A DNA stretch of 22,806 nucleotides from an uncultured Candidatus Saccharibacteria bacterium (GTDB taxonomy: Bacteria; Patescibacteria; Saccharimonadia; Saccharimonadales; UBA5946). Under the pieces are notes generated by a model. It was not told the origin of the DNA and did no database searches. It saw nothing but the letters and a program-made list of their open reading frames with translations. The position numbers and the translations under genes are program-made. Shown here piece by piece: positions 7,442 to 15,165 of this stretch. The stretch is taken from the NCBI GenBank assembly GCA_946886435.1, contig CAMPIR010000003.1, positions 1 through 22,806 of the forward strand, written 5' to 3'. How positions within the stretch are numbered: the first letter of the stretch is position 1; every line of letters begins with the position of its first letter.

Positions 7442-8371
7442 ATGATTACCTATTATTATAAAAACATTCGCTCAAAAAAACTATCTGTTTTAGATGAGTA
7501 CAAGTCGGGCGCCTGGGTTTGTGTTGAAAAACCGACTGAGGATGAGATTGAAGGGCTTATAAAGCGCTTCAATCTTGACGCTGGGCACCTCGAGGACGCT
7601 ATGGACGCCGATGAGATGCCTCGTCTCGAGCGTGAAGGCGATCTGACCTACATTTTCGTCCGGTATGCCTATACCAACGATGACCTCGAGCTCACGACGT
7701 CACCACTGCTATTTGTCGTTGGGCCAGATCTGATGATCACGGTTGCGCTCAACGGCCTACCTCGCTTGCAACGGTTTACCTCTGGAAAGATCGAGTTCTC
7801 GACGACACAGCGGACAAAACTGGTTCTGCAGATCCTGGATCAGATCGTTGACCAGTATGAGGTTTTCATCAACAATATCTCTCGCCAAATCAAGCTGATC
7901 CGCACTCGGTTACGCTCGCATGACGTGGCCAACCAGGATTTTATCGATTTCGTGCTGATCGAGGATGAACTGAACGAGTTCTTAAGCGCCATGTTGCCGA
8001 CAACCGCTATACTGCGCCGCCTGATGTTGGGCCGTCATATACCGTTGTTCGAGGAAGACCAAGAGCTAGTCGAAGACTTGCTGCTTAACAACGAACAGTC
8101 GATCGAAGGCGCTCGGAGTAACGTCAAGAGTATCATCAACATCCGTGAAGCTTATTCGACGATTGCGAGCAACAACTTGAACCGTTCGATGAAGATTCTG
8201 ACCGCCGCGACGGTAATCATCGCGTTACCAAATGTTCTCTACGGTATGTTTGGCATGAATGTCGACCTACCGTTCCAGAAAGAGCCGTGGGCTTACGGCT
8301 TAATCGTCACGCTAACAGTAGTGCTAACGATCGCTATCTTTATGGTCGGTCGCGCAAAACGCGTCTTTTAG
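7442..8371 (+). CDS. corA: CorA-family Mg2+/divalent cation channel
   Basis: A 309-residue protein from ATG 7442; an upstream GTG at 7403 would extend it over the divergent gene's start and is unlikely. The long charged N-terminal domain contains DEYKSGAWVCVEKPTEDEI and the family feature DADEMPRLEREGD. The two C-terminal TM helices include the signature YGMFGMN (GMN at 271-273) forming the pore mouth, then the last helix and the basic end RAKRVF. CorA forms a homopentamer in the inner membrane that imports Mg2+ (or Co2+/Ni2+) and is gated by cytosolic Mg2+. It is divergent from the VIT1-like and antiporter genes, so this segment is an ion-homeostasis cluster. No Shine-Dalgarno site precedes it; the -10 TATACT lies 10 bases upstream. 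Confidence 0.93.
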   Translation: MITYYYKNIRSKKLSVLDEYKSGAWVCVEKPTEDEIEGLIKRFNLDAGHLEDAMDADEMPRLEREGDLTYIFVRYAYTNDDLELTTSPLLFVVGPDLMITVALNGLPRLQRFTSGKIEFSTTQRTKLVLQILDQIVDQYEVFINNISRQIKLIRTRLRSHDVANQDFIDFVLIEDELNEFLSAMLPTTAILRRLMLGRHIPLFEEDQELVEDLLLNNEQSIEGARSNVKSIINIREAYSTIASNNLNRSMKILTAATVIIALPNVLYGMFGMNVDLPFQKEPWAYGLIVTLTVVLTIAIFMVGRAKRVF

Positions 8372-8388
8372 CTTATGCTTTACAGACT

Positions 8389-8423
8389 ATAGTGTTGACA
8401 TAAGCACTATGATTTGATAAACT
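8389..8423 (+). promoter_or_regulatory. Promoter with operator-like dyad for the 30-codon gene
   Basis: TTGACA at 8395-8400, a 17-base spacer and TAAACT at 8418-8423 with an extended TGn at 8415-8417. An inverted repeat, ATAGTG (8389-8394) and CACTAT (8405-8410), is centred on the -35 element, the position expected of a repressor site. No regulator gene is adjacent. Confidence 0.65.
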
Positions 8424-8430
8424 TTTTGTT

Positions 8431-8489
8431 GTGTCTCGCGCCAGCGAGCTGGTGCCTATCGGTCGAACTGGTGCGCGTTTAACTGACAC
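8431..8489 (+). promoter_or_regulatory. Structured 5' leader with two mutually exclusive hairpins
   Basis: GCGCCAG (8438-8444) can pair with CTGGTGC at 8449-8455, around a CGAG loop, or with a second copy of CTGGTGC at 8468-8474 (8 bp including the flanking C-G). GTGTC (8431-8435) and GACAC (8485-8489) can close the whole element. Alternative pairing upstream of a ribosome-binding site is the layout of a translational switch. I cannot match it to a known riboswitch class. Confidence 0.4.
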
Positions 8490-8511
8490 AGATCCTAAGC
8501 AAGGAGCAACT

Positions 8512-8604
8512 ATGCCGATAACGATCCGCAAAGCGCCATCCCGCGCAACGCGAGTTGAGGTAGAAGTGCTACCAGCTCAGTGGCAAGAATACATTGCCCA
8601 CTAA
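8512..8604 (+). CDS. Putative 30-residue small protein
   Basis: ATG 8512 follows AAGGAG (8501-8506) by 5 bases, the best ribosome-binding site in the window. The encoded peptide is basic at the start (MPITIRKAPSRATRVEVEV) and ends LPAQWQEYIAH. It has no signal peptide or TM helix. The promoter, leader, small gene and a terminator 11 bases beyond the stop form a complete isolated transcription unit of about 220 bases, with nothing else in it, so translation of this frame is well supported by context. I recognise no family. It could alternatively be a leader peptide in a regulatory RNA, but no gene follows on this strand before the terminator. Confidence 0.6.
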   Translation: MPITIRKAPSRATRVEVEVLPAQWQEYIAH

Positions 8605-8615
8605 GTTAGCCAGAA

Positions 8616-8647
8616 AAAAGCCCCCGGTCTACCCTCCGAGGGCTTTT
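8616..8647. terminator. Bidirectional intrinsic terminator
   Basis: AAAAGCCC (8616-8623) pairs with GGGCTTTT (8640-8647). A-runs on the left and T-runs on the right give a U-tract in both directions. It serves the 30-codon gene on the plus strand and the convergent DsbA-like gene on the minus strand. Confidence 0.85.
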
Positions 8648-8657
8648 ACTTATTGTG

Positions 8658-8673
8658 GCGGATTTTTATCCGC
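8658..8673. terminator. Small hairpin at the 3' end of the DsbA-like gene
   Basis: GCGGAT (8658-8663) and ATCCGC (8668-8673) form a 6-bp stem with a TTTT loop. It overlaps the last base of the minus-strand stop codon and precedes the bidirectional terminator. It may help transcript ending or stability. Confidence 0.45.
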
Positions 8674-9410
8674 TACTCTGAGGCTTCTGTCTGTTTGGTG
8701 GTGTCGGCCTTTGCTGGGGACTCGATACCGAGTTCTTTGAGCTTGGCGTCGATCTTGGCTCGTAGGAGCGCACCATTGTTTTGGATGACGTCAGTAACTT
8801 CTTTGTCGGACAGGCGTTCATCTCCGAGATAAAAGGTCGGTGTAGAGCTGACGCCCAGTTTGTTGCCGAGTGAGCGGTCTCGGTTGATCTTTGTTGATAC
8901 ACGTGGATCGCTCAGGTCAGTTTTGAACGTATCTGTATCTATTCCGAGGCTCCCCGCATAACCGATAAAAGTATCGGTGCGCTTTGAGAGTTCGATCCCA
9001 CTCCATACGTTCTGGTTTTCGAACAGCATATCATGCATCTCCCAGTATTTGCCTTGCAGTCCCGCTGCTTCGGCTGCAGTAGCCGCGGCAAGGGCGTTAG
9101 GGTGGATGTTGGTTAGTGGAAAGTTCCTAAAGACAAAAGCGATCTGATTTTTATAGTCTTCTTTTATCGACTTTACCCCTGCGTAGGCACCACCACAGCC
9201 GGGACACTGAAAGTCGCCGTATTCGAACAGAACAATTTTAGAATCTTTGTTTCCGTAAACCTGATCACCGATAGCAGTATCAGTTCCTGAAATGACCTTA
9301 GAAGCATCGATCGAGTCGACGTTTACGTTATCTCGTTTCGAGAGCGCAACCAGGGCGCCGAGCGTGACAAGACATATGACGACAAAAATTATCCAACGGG
9401 TACGAGTCAT
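8673..9410 (-). CDS. DsbA/BdbD-like thiol-disulfide oxidoreductase, membrane-anchored
   Basis: A 245-residue protein. An N-terminal TM helix (about residues 6-23) after basic residues anchors it outside the membrane. A thioredoxin-fold domain begins near residue 50, with active site CPGC at 69-72 in YGDFQCPGCGG and the cis-proline loop SSTPTF (Pro191). The inserted helical region NIHPNALAAATAAEAAGLQGK (written here as NIHPNALAAATA then AEAAGLQGK) is typical of Thioredoxin_4/DsbA proteins. It would oxidise cysteines of secreted proteins; a secreted two-Cys protein is encoded at 19482. GAGGAA lies about 7 bases before the start. The C-terminus is a short polar tail. Its partner (DsbB or VKOR) is not in the window. 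Confidence 0.9.
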   Translation of the reverse strand: MTRTRWIIFVVICLVTLGALVALSKRDNVNVDSIDASKVISGTDTAIGDQVYGNKDSKIVLFEYGDFQCPGCGGAYAGVKSIKEDYKNQIAFVFRNFPLTNIHPNALAAATAAEAAGLQGKYWEMHDMLFENQNVWSGIELSKRTDTFIGYAGSLGIDTDTFKTDLSDPRVSTKINRDRSLGNKLGVSSTPTFYLGDERLSDKEVTDVIQNNGALLRAKIDAKLKELGIESPAKADTTKQTEASE

Positions 9411-9442
9411 GTAGGGTTCCTCATTTTCTTACTTAGTATATT

Positions 9443-9452
9443 TAAGTATAGC
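9443..9452. promoter_or_regulatory. Possible overlapping -10 elements between the DsbA-like and CBS genes
   Basis: AAGTATAGC lies here: the plus strand reads TATAGC (9447-9452) and the minus strand reads TATACT (9445-9450). The position between divergent starts at 9410 and 9459/9483 fits, but no good -35 elements are seen. Confidence 0.3.
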
Positions 9453-9482
9453 CTATGCGTGGGTACTCGCGGTAAACTAGAC

Positions 9483-10499
9483 ATGATGCAACTATCGATT
9501 TGGATTTTATTTTGCGCTGGCCTAGTCTGGCTGGTCGTTTTTCTGTTGCATAGTATTAGGCTTGAGAGTTCCTCGCTCAGTGCATTTGAGCTGAAGCGTC
9601 GGAGCGACGAGGGCGACGGCGATGCCCAGAAGGCGACCGAGCGTGAGCAAGCTTTGCCGCGACTGATGACGCTACGTCGACTCACCGAGACGATCCTGCT
9701 CGTTGTGGCTATCGTACTGACTGTTTTGGCGCTCGGATGGTTTGTCGGGACGCTGGTGGCGAGTGCCCTCGTGCTTGGTCTCGGTAGGGTGTCACGGATT
9801 GCTTTCGTTTCTTCATCGGCGACGAGACTATACGGTTCGTACGAATCACGCCTGATGGCACTCGCTGCTACTTGGTCGTGGCTGGATTGGTTCAGTGACG
9901 CAGTTGGTCCTGAGCGCGACACGAGTGCTGCTTCGAAAGAAGAGCTACAGCATATCATCGAACGTTCCGCTGGCGTACTGAGCCGCGACGTGTTTCAACG
10001 CCTGCAGGCATCGATAACGCTCGATAATCACACAGTGCAGGATGTTATGACACCGGCTTCTGTTGTCGAGACGGCAGACATCAAAGATACATTGGGTCCG
10101 CTGGTGCTCGATGGGCTGCACAAAACCGGCCACAGCCGCTTTCCGGTCGCAAATGGCGACATCCACCACATCGAGGGGATTCTCTATCTCCATGATATTA
10201 TCAATCTAAAGAGTGCCAAGAAATCGGTACGCGAGGCGATGGACCCACGGGTTCACTACATCCACGAGGAGCAATCTCTCGAACACGCGCTGCACGGATT
10301 TTTACGCACCCATCGACACCTGTTCGTCGTCGTGAACGATTATCGCGAAACGGTCGGTGTCGTGACGCTCGAGGATGTGCTCGAAGCACTACTCGGCAAA
10401 AAGATCGTTGATGAATTTGACCAGTTTGACGACCTCCGAGTCGTCGCGGCGAGCAATCCTCGCAAAAACAACCTCCCGAAAGGAAAGACTGATATATGA
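9483..10499 (+). CDS. CBS-domain membrane protein, CNNM/CorC (HlyC) related
   Basis: From ATG 9483 (a second ATG follows at 9486) this is a 338-residue protein; GTG at 9459 is a possible earlier start adding 8 residues. The N-terminal helix LSIWILFCAGLVWLVVFLLH and a second hydrophobic pair (about residues 68-110) resemble a reduced DUF21 region. Two CBS repeats follow: one beginning near VQDVMTPASVVETADI and including HSRFPVANGDIHHIEGILYL, the second ending LFVVVNDYRETVGVVTLEDV. This arrangement is typical of CNNM/CorC Mg2+ efflux-related proteins, but the usual C-terminal transporter-associated domain is missing and the tail is only about 40 polar residues. Its last bases overlap the aspS start (ATGA), so the two are translationally coupled. 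Confidence 0.8.
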   Translation: MMQLSIWILFCAGLVWLVVFLLHSIRLESSSLSAFELKRRSDEGDGDAQKATEREQALPRLMTLRRLTETILLVVAIVLTVLALGWFVGTLVASALVLGLGRVSRIAFVSSSATRLYGSYESRLMALAATWSWLDWFSDAVGPERDTSAASKEELQHIIERSAGVLSRDVFQRLQASITLDNHTVQDVMTPASVVETADIKDTLGPLVLDGLHKTGHSRFPVANGDIHHIEGILYLHDIINLKSAKKSVREAMDPRVHYIHEEQSLEHALHGFLRTHRHLFVVVNDYRETVGVVTLEDVLEALLGKKIVDEFDQFDDLRVVAASNPRKNNLPKGKTDI

Positions 10500-12235
10500 G
10501 AACCTTGACCACCCACACCATCGAAGCCATTGGCCAAACAGTTACTGTTCAGGGCTGGGTACAAACTCGCCGTGATCACGGTGGCCTTATATTTATCGAC
10601 ATTCGTGACCACACGGGCATCGTTCAGCTAGTCATTAACCCGGAGCACGCCGAAGCTTTTGCGGTAGCGGAACAACTACGCGATGAGTTTGTTATCTCCG
10701 CAGCGGGCGTCGTCAAAGAGCGCGAGGAAGGCCTCAAAAACGACAAGATCCCGACCGGCTCCGTTGAGATCGTCGTCAGCTCACTCGATATCCTCAACCG
10801 AGCCGAGGCGTTGCCGATCCAGCCGTTCGCCGAAGCGCAGGCTGGGGAAGAGCTGCGCCTAAAATACCGCTATCTCGATCTTCGTCGACCAAAGATGCAG
10901 CATATCTTACGGCGCCGCGCAGAGATGTTCAGTACGATCCGCAGCTATATGGAAGGCAATGATTTTACAGAAGTTACGACACCGATTCTGGCGAACTCCA
11001 GTCCTGAAGGCGCGCGCGACTTTTTGATTCCAAGTCGTCTCCAAGAGGGCAAGTTCTATGCGTTGCCGCAAGCGCCGCAACAGTTCAAGCAGCTCCTGAT
11101 GGTCGGCGGCGTGTCACGCTACTACCAGCTGGCCGCCTGTTTCCGCGACGAAGACCCGCGGGCAGACCGACTCTACGGTGAGTTTTATCAGCTCGATACT
11201 GAGATGAGCTTCGTTGATGACGGCGAAACAGTTCGTCAGATGTTTGACCCGTTGATCAAAAAACTTTCGAGTGAATTTGCCGGCAAAAGGCTGCTCAGTG
11301 ATGAGATCCCACGCATTGCCTATGCTGAGGCGATGGAAAAATACGGTTCAGACAAACCCGACCTGCGTTTTGGCATGGAGTTGGTTGAGCTCACGGATAC
11401 TTTTGCGTCAACCGAGTTCGGTGTTTTCAAAAACGCCGAAGCTATCAAAGCGATTCGCGTACCGGACGGAGCGAACCTGAGCCGCAAGCAGATCGATAAT
11501 TTCACGGAGATCGCAAAGAGCGAAGGTGCCGGTGGCCTGGCGTACATCGTCTATGAGAACGGCGAAGCGCGCTCGCCGATCGCCAAGTTCCTCACCGAGG
11601 GTGAACTCGCAGCAGTGCGAGAGCGAACCGGCGCTGTTGACGGTGATGCTGTCTTTTTCGGCGCTGGCAAACGAGCTACTGTAAACAAGGTTCTCGGGCG
11701 TCTGCGATCTGAGTTTGCTGATCATTTCAGCCTCAAAGACCCTAACGTTATCGCGCTGTGTTGGATCGTTGATTTTCCGTTTTATGAATGGGACGACACG
11801 AAGAAAAAAGTTGATTTTGGGCACAACCCGTTCAGTATGCCACGCGGTGGTGTTACAGCACTCGACGCGGCGACCGACGAGGAAAAACTTGCTATCGTCG
11901 CCGATCAGTACGATATGGTGATGAACGGCTATGAGATCTGCTCTGGCGGTGTTCGCAACCATAACCCCGAGGTGCTTTACAGAGTCTTCGGCCTACTTGG
12001 CTACGACCAAGCATATGTAGATGACAAGTTCGGCGCGATGATCAACGCATTTAAATACGGTGCACCACCGCACGCTGGGTGCGCCTTCGGTATCGATCGC
12101 ATGTTCATGGAACTGATGGGCGAGAGTAATATTCGCGAGATTGTCGCATTCCCAAAGAACGGCTCCGGTGTTGATGTCATGATGAACTCTCCCTCAACCG
12201 TCGATCCCGCTCAGCTCAAAGACCTCGGCCTCTAG
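10496..12235 (+). CDS. aspS: Aspartate--tRNA ligase, bacterial type, probably non-discriminating
   Basis: A 579-residue class II synthetase of normal bacterial length. The N-terminal OB fold reads TVQGWVQTRRDHGGLIFIDI. The catalytic core has PQAPQQFKQLLMVGG, motif 2 in FRDEDPRADRLYGEFYQLD, and motif 3 in CAFGIDRMFMELMGE. The inserted GAD domain lies in the middle (about residues 290-410). It charges tRNA-Asp with aspartate. His28 in RRDHGG and the Gly in PTGSVEIV match the pattern linked to non-discriminating AspRS, which also charges tRNA-Asn for later amidation by GatCAB; this is an inference that depends on asnS being absent. Its start overlaps the upstream CBS gene. The stop is separated by 1 base from the convergent hydrolase. 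Confidence 0.97.
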   Translation: MRTLTTHTIEAIGQTVTVQGWVQTRRDHGGLIFIDIRDHTGIVQLVINPEHAEAFAVAEQLRDEFVISAAGVVKEREEGLKNDKIPTGSVEIVVSSLDILNRAEALPIQPFAEAQAGEELRLKYRYLDLRRPKMQHILRRRAEMFSTIRSYMEGNDFTEVTTPILANSSPEGARDFLIPSRLQEGKFYALPQAPQQFKQLLMVGGVSRYYQLAACFRDEDPRADRLYGEFYQLDTEMSFVDDGETVRQMFDPLIKKLSSEFAGKRLLSDEIPRIAYAEAMEKYGSDKPDLRFGMELVELTDTFASTEFGVFKNAEAIKAIRVPDGANLSRKQIDNFTEIAKSEGAGGLAYIVYENGEARSPIAKFLTEGELAAVRERTGAVDGDAVFFGAGKRATVNKVLGRLRSEFADHFSLKDPNVIALCWIVDFPFYEWDDTKKKVDFGHNPFSMPRGGVTALDAATDEEKLAIVADQYDMVMNGYEICSGGVRNHNPEVLYRVFGLLGYDQAYVDDKFGAMINAFKYGAPPHAGCAFGIDRMFMELMGESNIREIVAFPKNGSGVDVMMNSPSTVDPAQLKDLGL

Positions 12236-12236
12236 C

Positions 12237-12857
12237 TCATAGGCGCTCGTAGCGCGCACCGATTTCATCCGCGACACGACCAAACATCGTATCAACGAGT
12301 TCTTTGCCTACGTCAGACAAGATGGCGTCATGAGTTGGGAAAACGCGACTTGGCTTAACGACGCGGAGGAACTCGGCTGCTTCGGAAAACTTCATCCATG
12401 GTGCGCTAACAGGTAGCGCGAGCAGATCAACCGCACCATATGGGAGTGCAAACGAATCGCCTGGATAATACAGTTTTTCATCGATCATGACGCCCAAGTT
12501 TTCGATCACGGGCAGTGAACTGTCAATCAGGGCATGTTGACCGCCATAAAAAGTCAGTGCAAAATCCCCTATGTGTACAGTTTCGTTAACCGAAACTGTT
12601 TGCGTGGAGAAATCGCTGAGCTGAGTAGCGACGGATGCAGAGGTATAGATAACCGCTTCTGGGTTCGTTTTGACGATGTCCGCAAGTGTTTTGGTATCAC
12701 AGTGATCAGGGTGCTCGTGGGTTATGACGATCGCATCCACGTTCTTCGGTGCTACGAAGTCATCACTCCATACACCCGGGTCAACGACAATGCTTCGATC
12801 ATCTTTTGTGACGACAAAACAAGCGTGTTTGTACTTGGTTATCTGGGTTATATCCAT
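12237..12857 (-). CDS. MBL-fold metal-dependent hydrolase (UPF0173/UlaG-like)
   Basis: A 206-residue protein from ATG 12857. A longer frame to 12962 exists, but its first 35 residues look unlike protein and would cover the promoter region. The metal-binding signature THEHPDH (His47, His49, Asp51, His52) follows VVDPGVW, and later GGQHALIDS, YPGDS and FPTHD give the remaining ligands of a metallo-beta-lactamase fold. Close relatives annotated as L-ascorbate-6-phosphate lactonase-like act on unknown small esters or lactones. The substrate cannot be deduced. TATACT lies 7 bases before the start, so the mRNA is probably leaderless. It shares a 103-base divergent region with the SDR gene. Confidence 0.88.
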   Translation of the reverse strand: MDITQITKYKHACFVVTKDDRSIVVDPGVWSDDFVAPKNVDAIVITHEHPDHCDTKTLADIVKTNPEAVIYTSASVATQLSDFSTQTVSVNETVHIGDFALTFYGGQHALIDSSLPVIENLGVMIDEKLYYPGDSFALPYGAVDLLALPVSAPWMKFSEAAEFLRVVKPSRVFPTHDAILSDVGKELVDTMFGRVADEIGARYERL

Positions 12858-12864
12858 ACCTACT

Positions 12865-12870
12865 AGTATA
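12865..12870 (-). promoter_or_regulatory. -10 element of the MBL-fold hydrolase
   Basis: The minus strand reads TATACT, then 7 bases, then ATG (12857). The predicted transcript begins at or beside the start codon. There is no convincing -35; the dyad at 12880-12901 occupies that place. Confidence 0.55.
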
Positions 12871-12879
12871 CGCCCCCGC

Positions 12880-12901
12880 TGATGTGAGATATAACACATC
12901 A
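12880..12901. promoter_or_regulatory. CRP/FNR-like inverted repeat in a divergent promoter region
   Basis: TGATGTG (12880-12886) and CACATCA (12895-12901) are perfect 7-bp arms separated by 8 bases. The inner TGTGA-N6-ACACA resembles a CRP-type site in layout. Its centre (12890.5) is about 41-42 bases before the predicted start of the SDR transcript, the classical class II activator position. The binding protein is unknown. Confidence 0.45.
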
Positions 12902-12919
12902 CTGGCTTTGATGTCCGCC

Positions 12920-12938
12920 TATACTCGTTACTGTAACG
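12920..12938 (+). promoter_or_regulatory. -10 element plus start-site palindrome for the SDR operon
   Basis: TATACT (12920-12925) is immediately followed by CGTTAC-T-GTAACG (12926-12938), a perfect 6+1+6 palindrome that covers the predicted transcription start near 12932. A good ribosome site, GAGAGGAG, lies further downstream, before ATG 12961. The palindrome could be a repressor site or a 5' mRNA element. Confidence 0.5.
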
Positions 12939-12960
12939 TCTAGCGAGAGGAGTAAAGCGC

Positions 12961-13860
12961 ATGAAGAAGCAGTCTCAGCACGCCATGCAAGACCCGACGA
13001 CTCAGTATCCGGTGATGGACATACCCGAACAACAGCAGTCGGAGCCTGGCCTCGATGTCGAGTTGCAGCCCCGGGCAGACCATGGCCAAGACAGTTATGT
13101 TGGCAGCGACCGACTACACGGAAGAAAGGCTTTGATTACAGGAGGCGACTCTGGTATTGGCCGAGCGGTTGCGATCGCGTTTGCTCGTGAGGGCGCTGAT
13201 GTTGCCATTACCCATCTAGCCTCTGAGCAACCAGACGCGGAAGATGTGATCCGCCAGATCGAGGCTGCTGGACGCAAAGCGATCGCTCTTCCGGGCGACC
13301 TCTCAAATGAATCTTTTTGCGAAAAGTTAGCAGATCGGGCCGCGCAGGAACTTGGTGGTTTAGATATCCTGGTTAACAACGCTGGAAAGCAAGTCTACGT
13401 CGATGACATCATGGAGCTTACGACCGAGCAGCTCGAGGCAACCTTTCGGATAAATGTTTTTGCGATGTTTTGGCTGACAAAGGCCGCTCTCAAGTATCTA
13501 CCAAAAGGCGCCACGATCATCAACACAACTTCGATTCAAGCCTACCAGCCATCGGGCGGCTTGCTCGACTACGCGGCGACCAAGGCGGCGATCGCGAACT
13601 TTACTCATGGGCTCGCTCAGCAGCTATCACCCAAGGGTATCCGCGTTAACGGTGTCGCACCGGGACCGGTTTGGACACCGCTGCAACCAAGTCATGGCCA
13701 ACCGATGGAGAAACTGACACAGTTCGGTCAAAACACACCGCTCGGACGCGCCGGTCAACCGGCAGAGCTGGCGCCAACCTACGTTTTTCTGGCTAGCCAA
13801 GAGTCGAGCTATATCACCGGTGAGATCATCGGGGTTACCGGTGGCAACCACCTACCATAA
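12961..13860 (+). CDS. SDR-family NAD(P)-dependent oxidoreductase (YghA/stress dehydrogenase-like)
   Basis: A 299-residue short-chain dehydrogenase. It has a polar N-terminal extension of about 50 residues, as in YghA/YhdF-type general stress dehydrogenases, then the nucleotide loop [12 protein letters not shown] (TGGDSGIG at 60-67), NNAG at 139-142, catalytic Ser191, Tyr204 and Lys208 (DYAATKAA), and the [10 protein letters not shown] and [10 protein letters not shown]-terminal segments. It probably reduces small aldehydes or oxidises sugars; the substrate is unknown. GAGAGGAG 9 bases before the ATG gives strong initiation. It is the first gene of a four-gene run: ChaB starts 25 bases after its stop, followed by a DNA glycosylase and an iron permease-like protein. 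This supports a stress-response role, and its promoter has two dyads that suggest control. Confidence 0.93.
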   Translation: MKKQSQHAMQDPTTQYPVMDIPEQQQSEPGLDVELQPRADHGQDSYVGSDRLHGRKALITGGDSGIGRAVAIAFAREGADVAITHLASEQPDAEDVIRQIEAAGRKAIALPGDLSNESFCEKLADRAAQELGGLDILVNNAGKQVYVDDIMELTTEQLEATFRINVFAMFWLTKAALKYLPKGATIINTTSIQAYQPSGGLLDYAATKAAIANFTHGLAQQLSPKGIRVNGVAPGPVWTPLQPSHGQPMEKLTQFGQNTPLGRAGQPAELAPTYVFLASQESSYITGEIIGVTGGNHLP

Positions 13861-13885
13861 CGAAGAGATAACGGAGGACAGTATC

Positions 13886-14113
13886 ATGCCATACAACAAC
13901 CTATCCGAACTACCCGAGAGCGTACAGGGCGTCCTACCTGAGCATGCCCAGGAGATATACAAGGAGGCGTTTAACAGTGCTTATGAACAGTACAAGAACC
14001 CCGAAGAACGACGCGACGATGCTGATCGCGAAGAGGTGGCACACCGGGTTGCGTGGTCGGCCGTAAAAAAGGTTTACGAAAAGGGCGACGACGAGCGATG
14101 GCACCGGAAATAG
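13886..14113 (+). CDS. chaB: ChaB-domain protein
   Basis: A 75-residue protein. ATG 13886 is preceded by GGAGG at 13873-13877, which selects this start over longer frames. The core MPYNNLSELPESVQGVLPEH plus the helix AQEIYKEAFNSAYEQYKN and the ending AWSAVKKVYEKG match the ChaB fold closely (family length about 70-80). ChaB was named as a regulator of the ChaA cation antiporter in E. coli, but the domain is widespread, often near stress genes, and its biochemical role is unsettled. It lies in the SDR operon and its 3' end overlaps the next gene by 16 bases. Highly charged and soluble. Confidence 0.9.
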   Translation: MPYNNLSELPESVQGVLPEHAQEIYKEAFNSAYEQYKNPEERRDDADREEVAHRVAWSAVKKVYEKGDDERWHRK

Positions 14114-14697
14114 CCCGAAACGTTGAGGGTGTATTTCCGGTATTTCTAGGCGAAGACGCGACAAACGTAGCGCAAAAACTACTCGGTTGTTATTTGATCC
14201 GTTCGTTTGGCAGCCAGTCGATCCGCGCTCGTATCGTTGAGACTGAGAGTTATGACGAGACTGATGCTGCCAGCCATAGCTATAACGGCCGGACCTCGCG
14301 GACCGACGTCATGTTCGGAGACAGTGGACACCTCTACGTTTATTTCACCTACGGCATGCACTACTGCTGTAACGTTGTGACTGGTACGCCGGGTGAGGGC
14401 TCCGCCGTGCTGATCCGGGCGGTTGAACCACTTGACGGCCATGATGCGCTGGTGGCTCGACGTGGCAAGGACGGCGTCGAGGTGACCAATGGCCCGGCAA
14501 AGCTATGCCAGGCGCTCGAGATTGATCGTGAACTCAACGGCCACAACTTGCAGTTTTCCCCGCTTCAGTTGGCAACAGGGCCACCGCTTGACCCGGATAC
14601 GATCATCACGACGCCGAGGATCGGTATCAGCCGAGAACGAGAGGCGATGCGCCGGTTTTATATCCGAGGCAACCCGTACGTCTCACGGACCGAATAA
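14098..14697 (+). CDS. 3-methyladenine DNA glycosylase, AAG/MPG family
   Basis: A 199-residue enzyme from ATG 14098, overlapping chaB by 16 bases; an upstream GTG at 14053 would add a basic, unlikely tail. Family landmarks are VAQKLLGCYLIR, the catalytic segment RIVETESYDETDAASHSYNG (Glu acts as general base), HLYVYFTYGMHYCCNVVTG, AVLIRAVEPLDG, and NGPAKLCQAL. These flip out and remove alkylated purines such as 3-methyladenine and hypoxanthine, starting base excision repair. The length is normal. Its place between chaB and an iron permease-like gene suggests coordinated expression under stress. A second, unrelated alkylation glycosylase (AlkA-like) lies at 17729. Confidence 0.95.
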   Translation: MAPEIARNVEGVFPVFLGEDATNVAQKLLGCYLIRSFGSQSIRARIVETESYDETDAASHSYNGRTSRTDVMFGDSGHLYVYFTYGMHYCCNVVTGTPGEGSAVLIRAVEPLDGHDALVARRGKDGVEVTNGPAKLCQALEIDRELNGHNLQFSPLQLATGPPLDPDTIITTPRIGISREREAMRRFYIRGNPYVSRTE

Positions 14698-14720
14698 CTA
14701 ACTCAAGGAGAACAACCGCT

Positions 14721-15110
14721 ATGGCCAAACGACAGAAAGAAGACATATTTACCCGCTTTACTACCAAAACCTCAGAGGTACTTGGGCGCGCTTGGATATT
14801 TGCATTGGCCCTGGTGCTGATCGTCATCTGGGGCGCGACAGGACCACTCACGGACTATTCTGATACCTGGCAGCTCATCATAAACACCAGTACGACCATC
14901 ATCACGTTCCTCATGGTATTTATCATCCAGAATACTCAAAACCGTGACAATCTTGCGCTCAATATCAAGCTCGATAAACTGCTCGAAACCCAAGGCATCG
15001 ATGATCCAGACGTGATCGTCGCTGAAAAGAAGAGTGATAAAAAACTCGAGAAGGCGCAGCGCAGGGAGCAGAAGAAAGCCAGCAACGGATCATCAAAGAA
15101 AAAGAAGTAG
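14721..15110 (+). CDS. Low-affinity iron permease-family small membrane protein
   Basis: A 129-residue protein with AAGGAG 10 bases before ATG 14721. FTRFTTKTSEVLGRAWIFAL and the following helix, a short DYSDTWQLIINTSTTIITFL segment, then MVFIIQNTQNRDNLALNIKL match the low-affinity iron permease (FET4-like, PF04120) bacterial family, which has two close TM helices and the conserved QNTQNRD motif. The C-terminal 40 residues are Lys-rich and likely cytosolic. The name comes from yeast Fet4; iron transport by short bacterial members is not proven. It is the last gene of the SDR-chaB-glycosylase run and the last ordinary gene before the repeat-bounded accessory region. Confidence 0.82.
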   Translation: MAKRQKEDIFTRFTTKTSEVLGRAWIFALALVLIVIWGATGPLTDYSDTWQLIINTSTTIITFLMVFIIQNTQNRDNLALNIKLDKLLETQGIDDPDVIVAEKKSDKKLEKAQRREQKKASNGSSKKKK

Positions 15111-15165
15111 CAGCCACTGATCACCCGTTACGGGATACCGAGGCAAAGTTTTAGTTTTCGCTAAA

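Noticed and set aside
12858..12962. Longer start for the MBL-fold hydrolase at 12962
   Set aside because: The added 35 residues do not resemble family N-termini and would run through the divergent promoter and both dyads.
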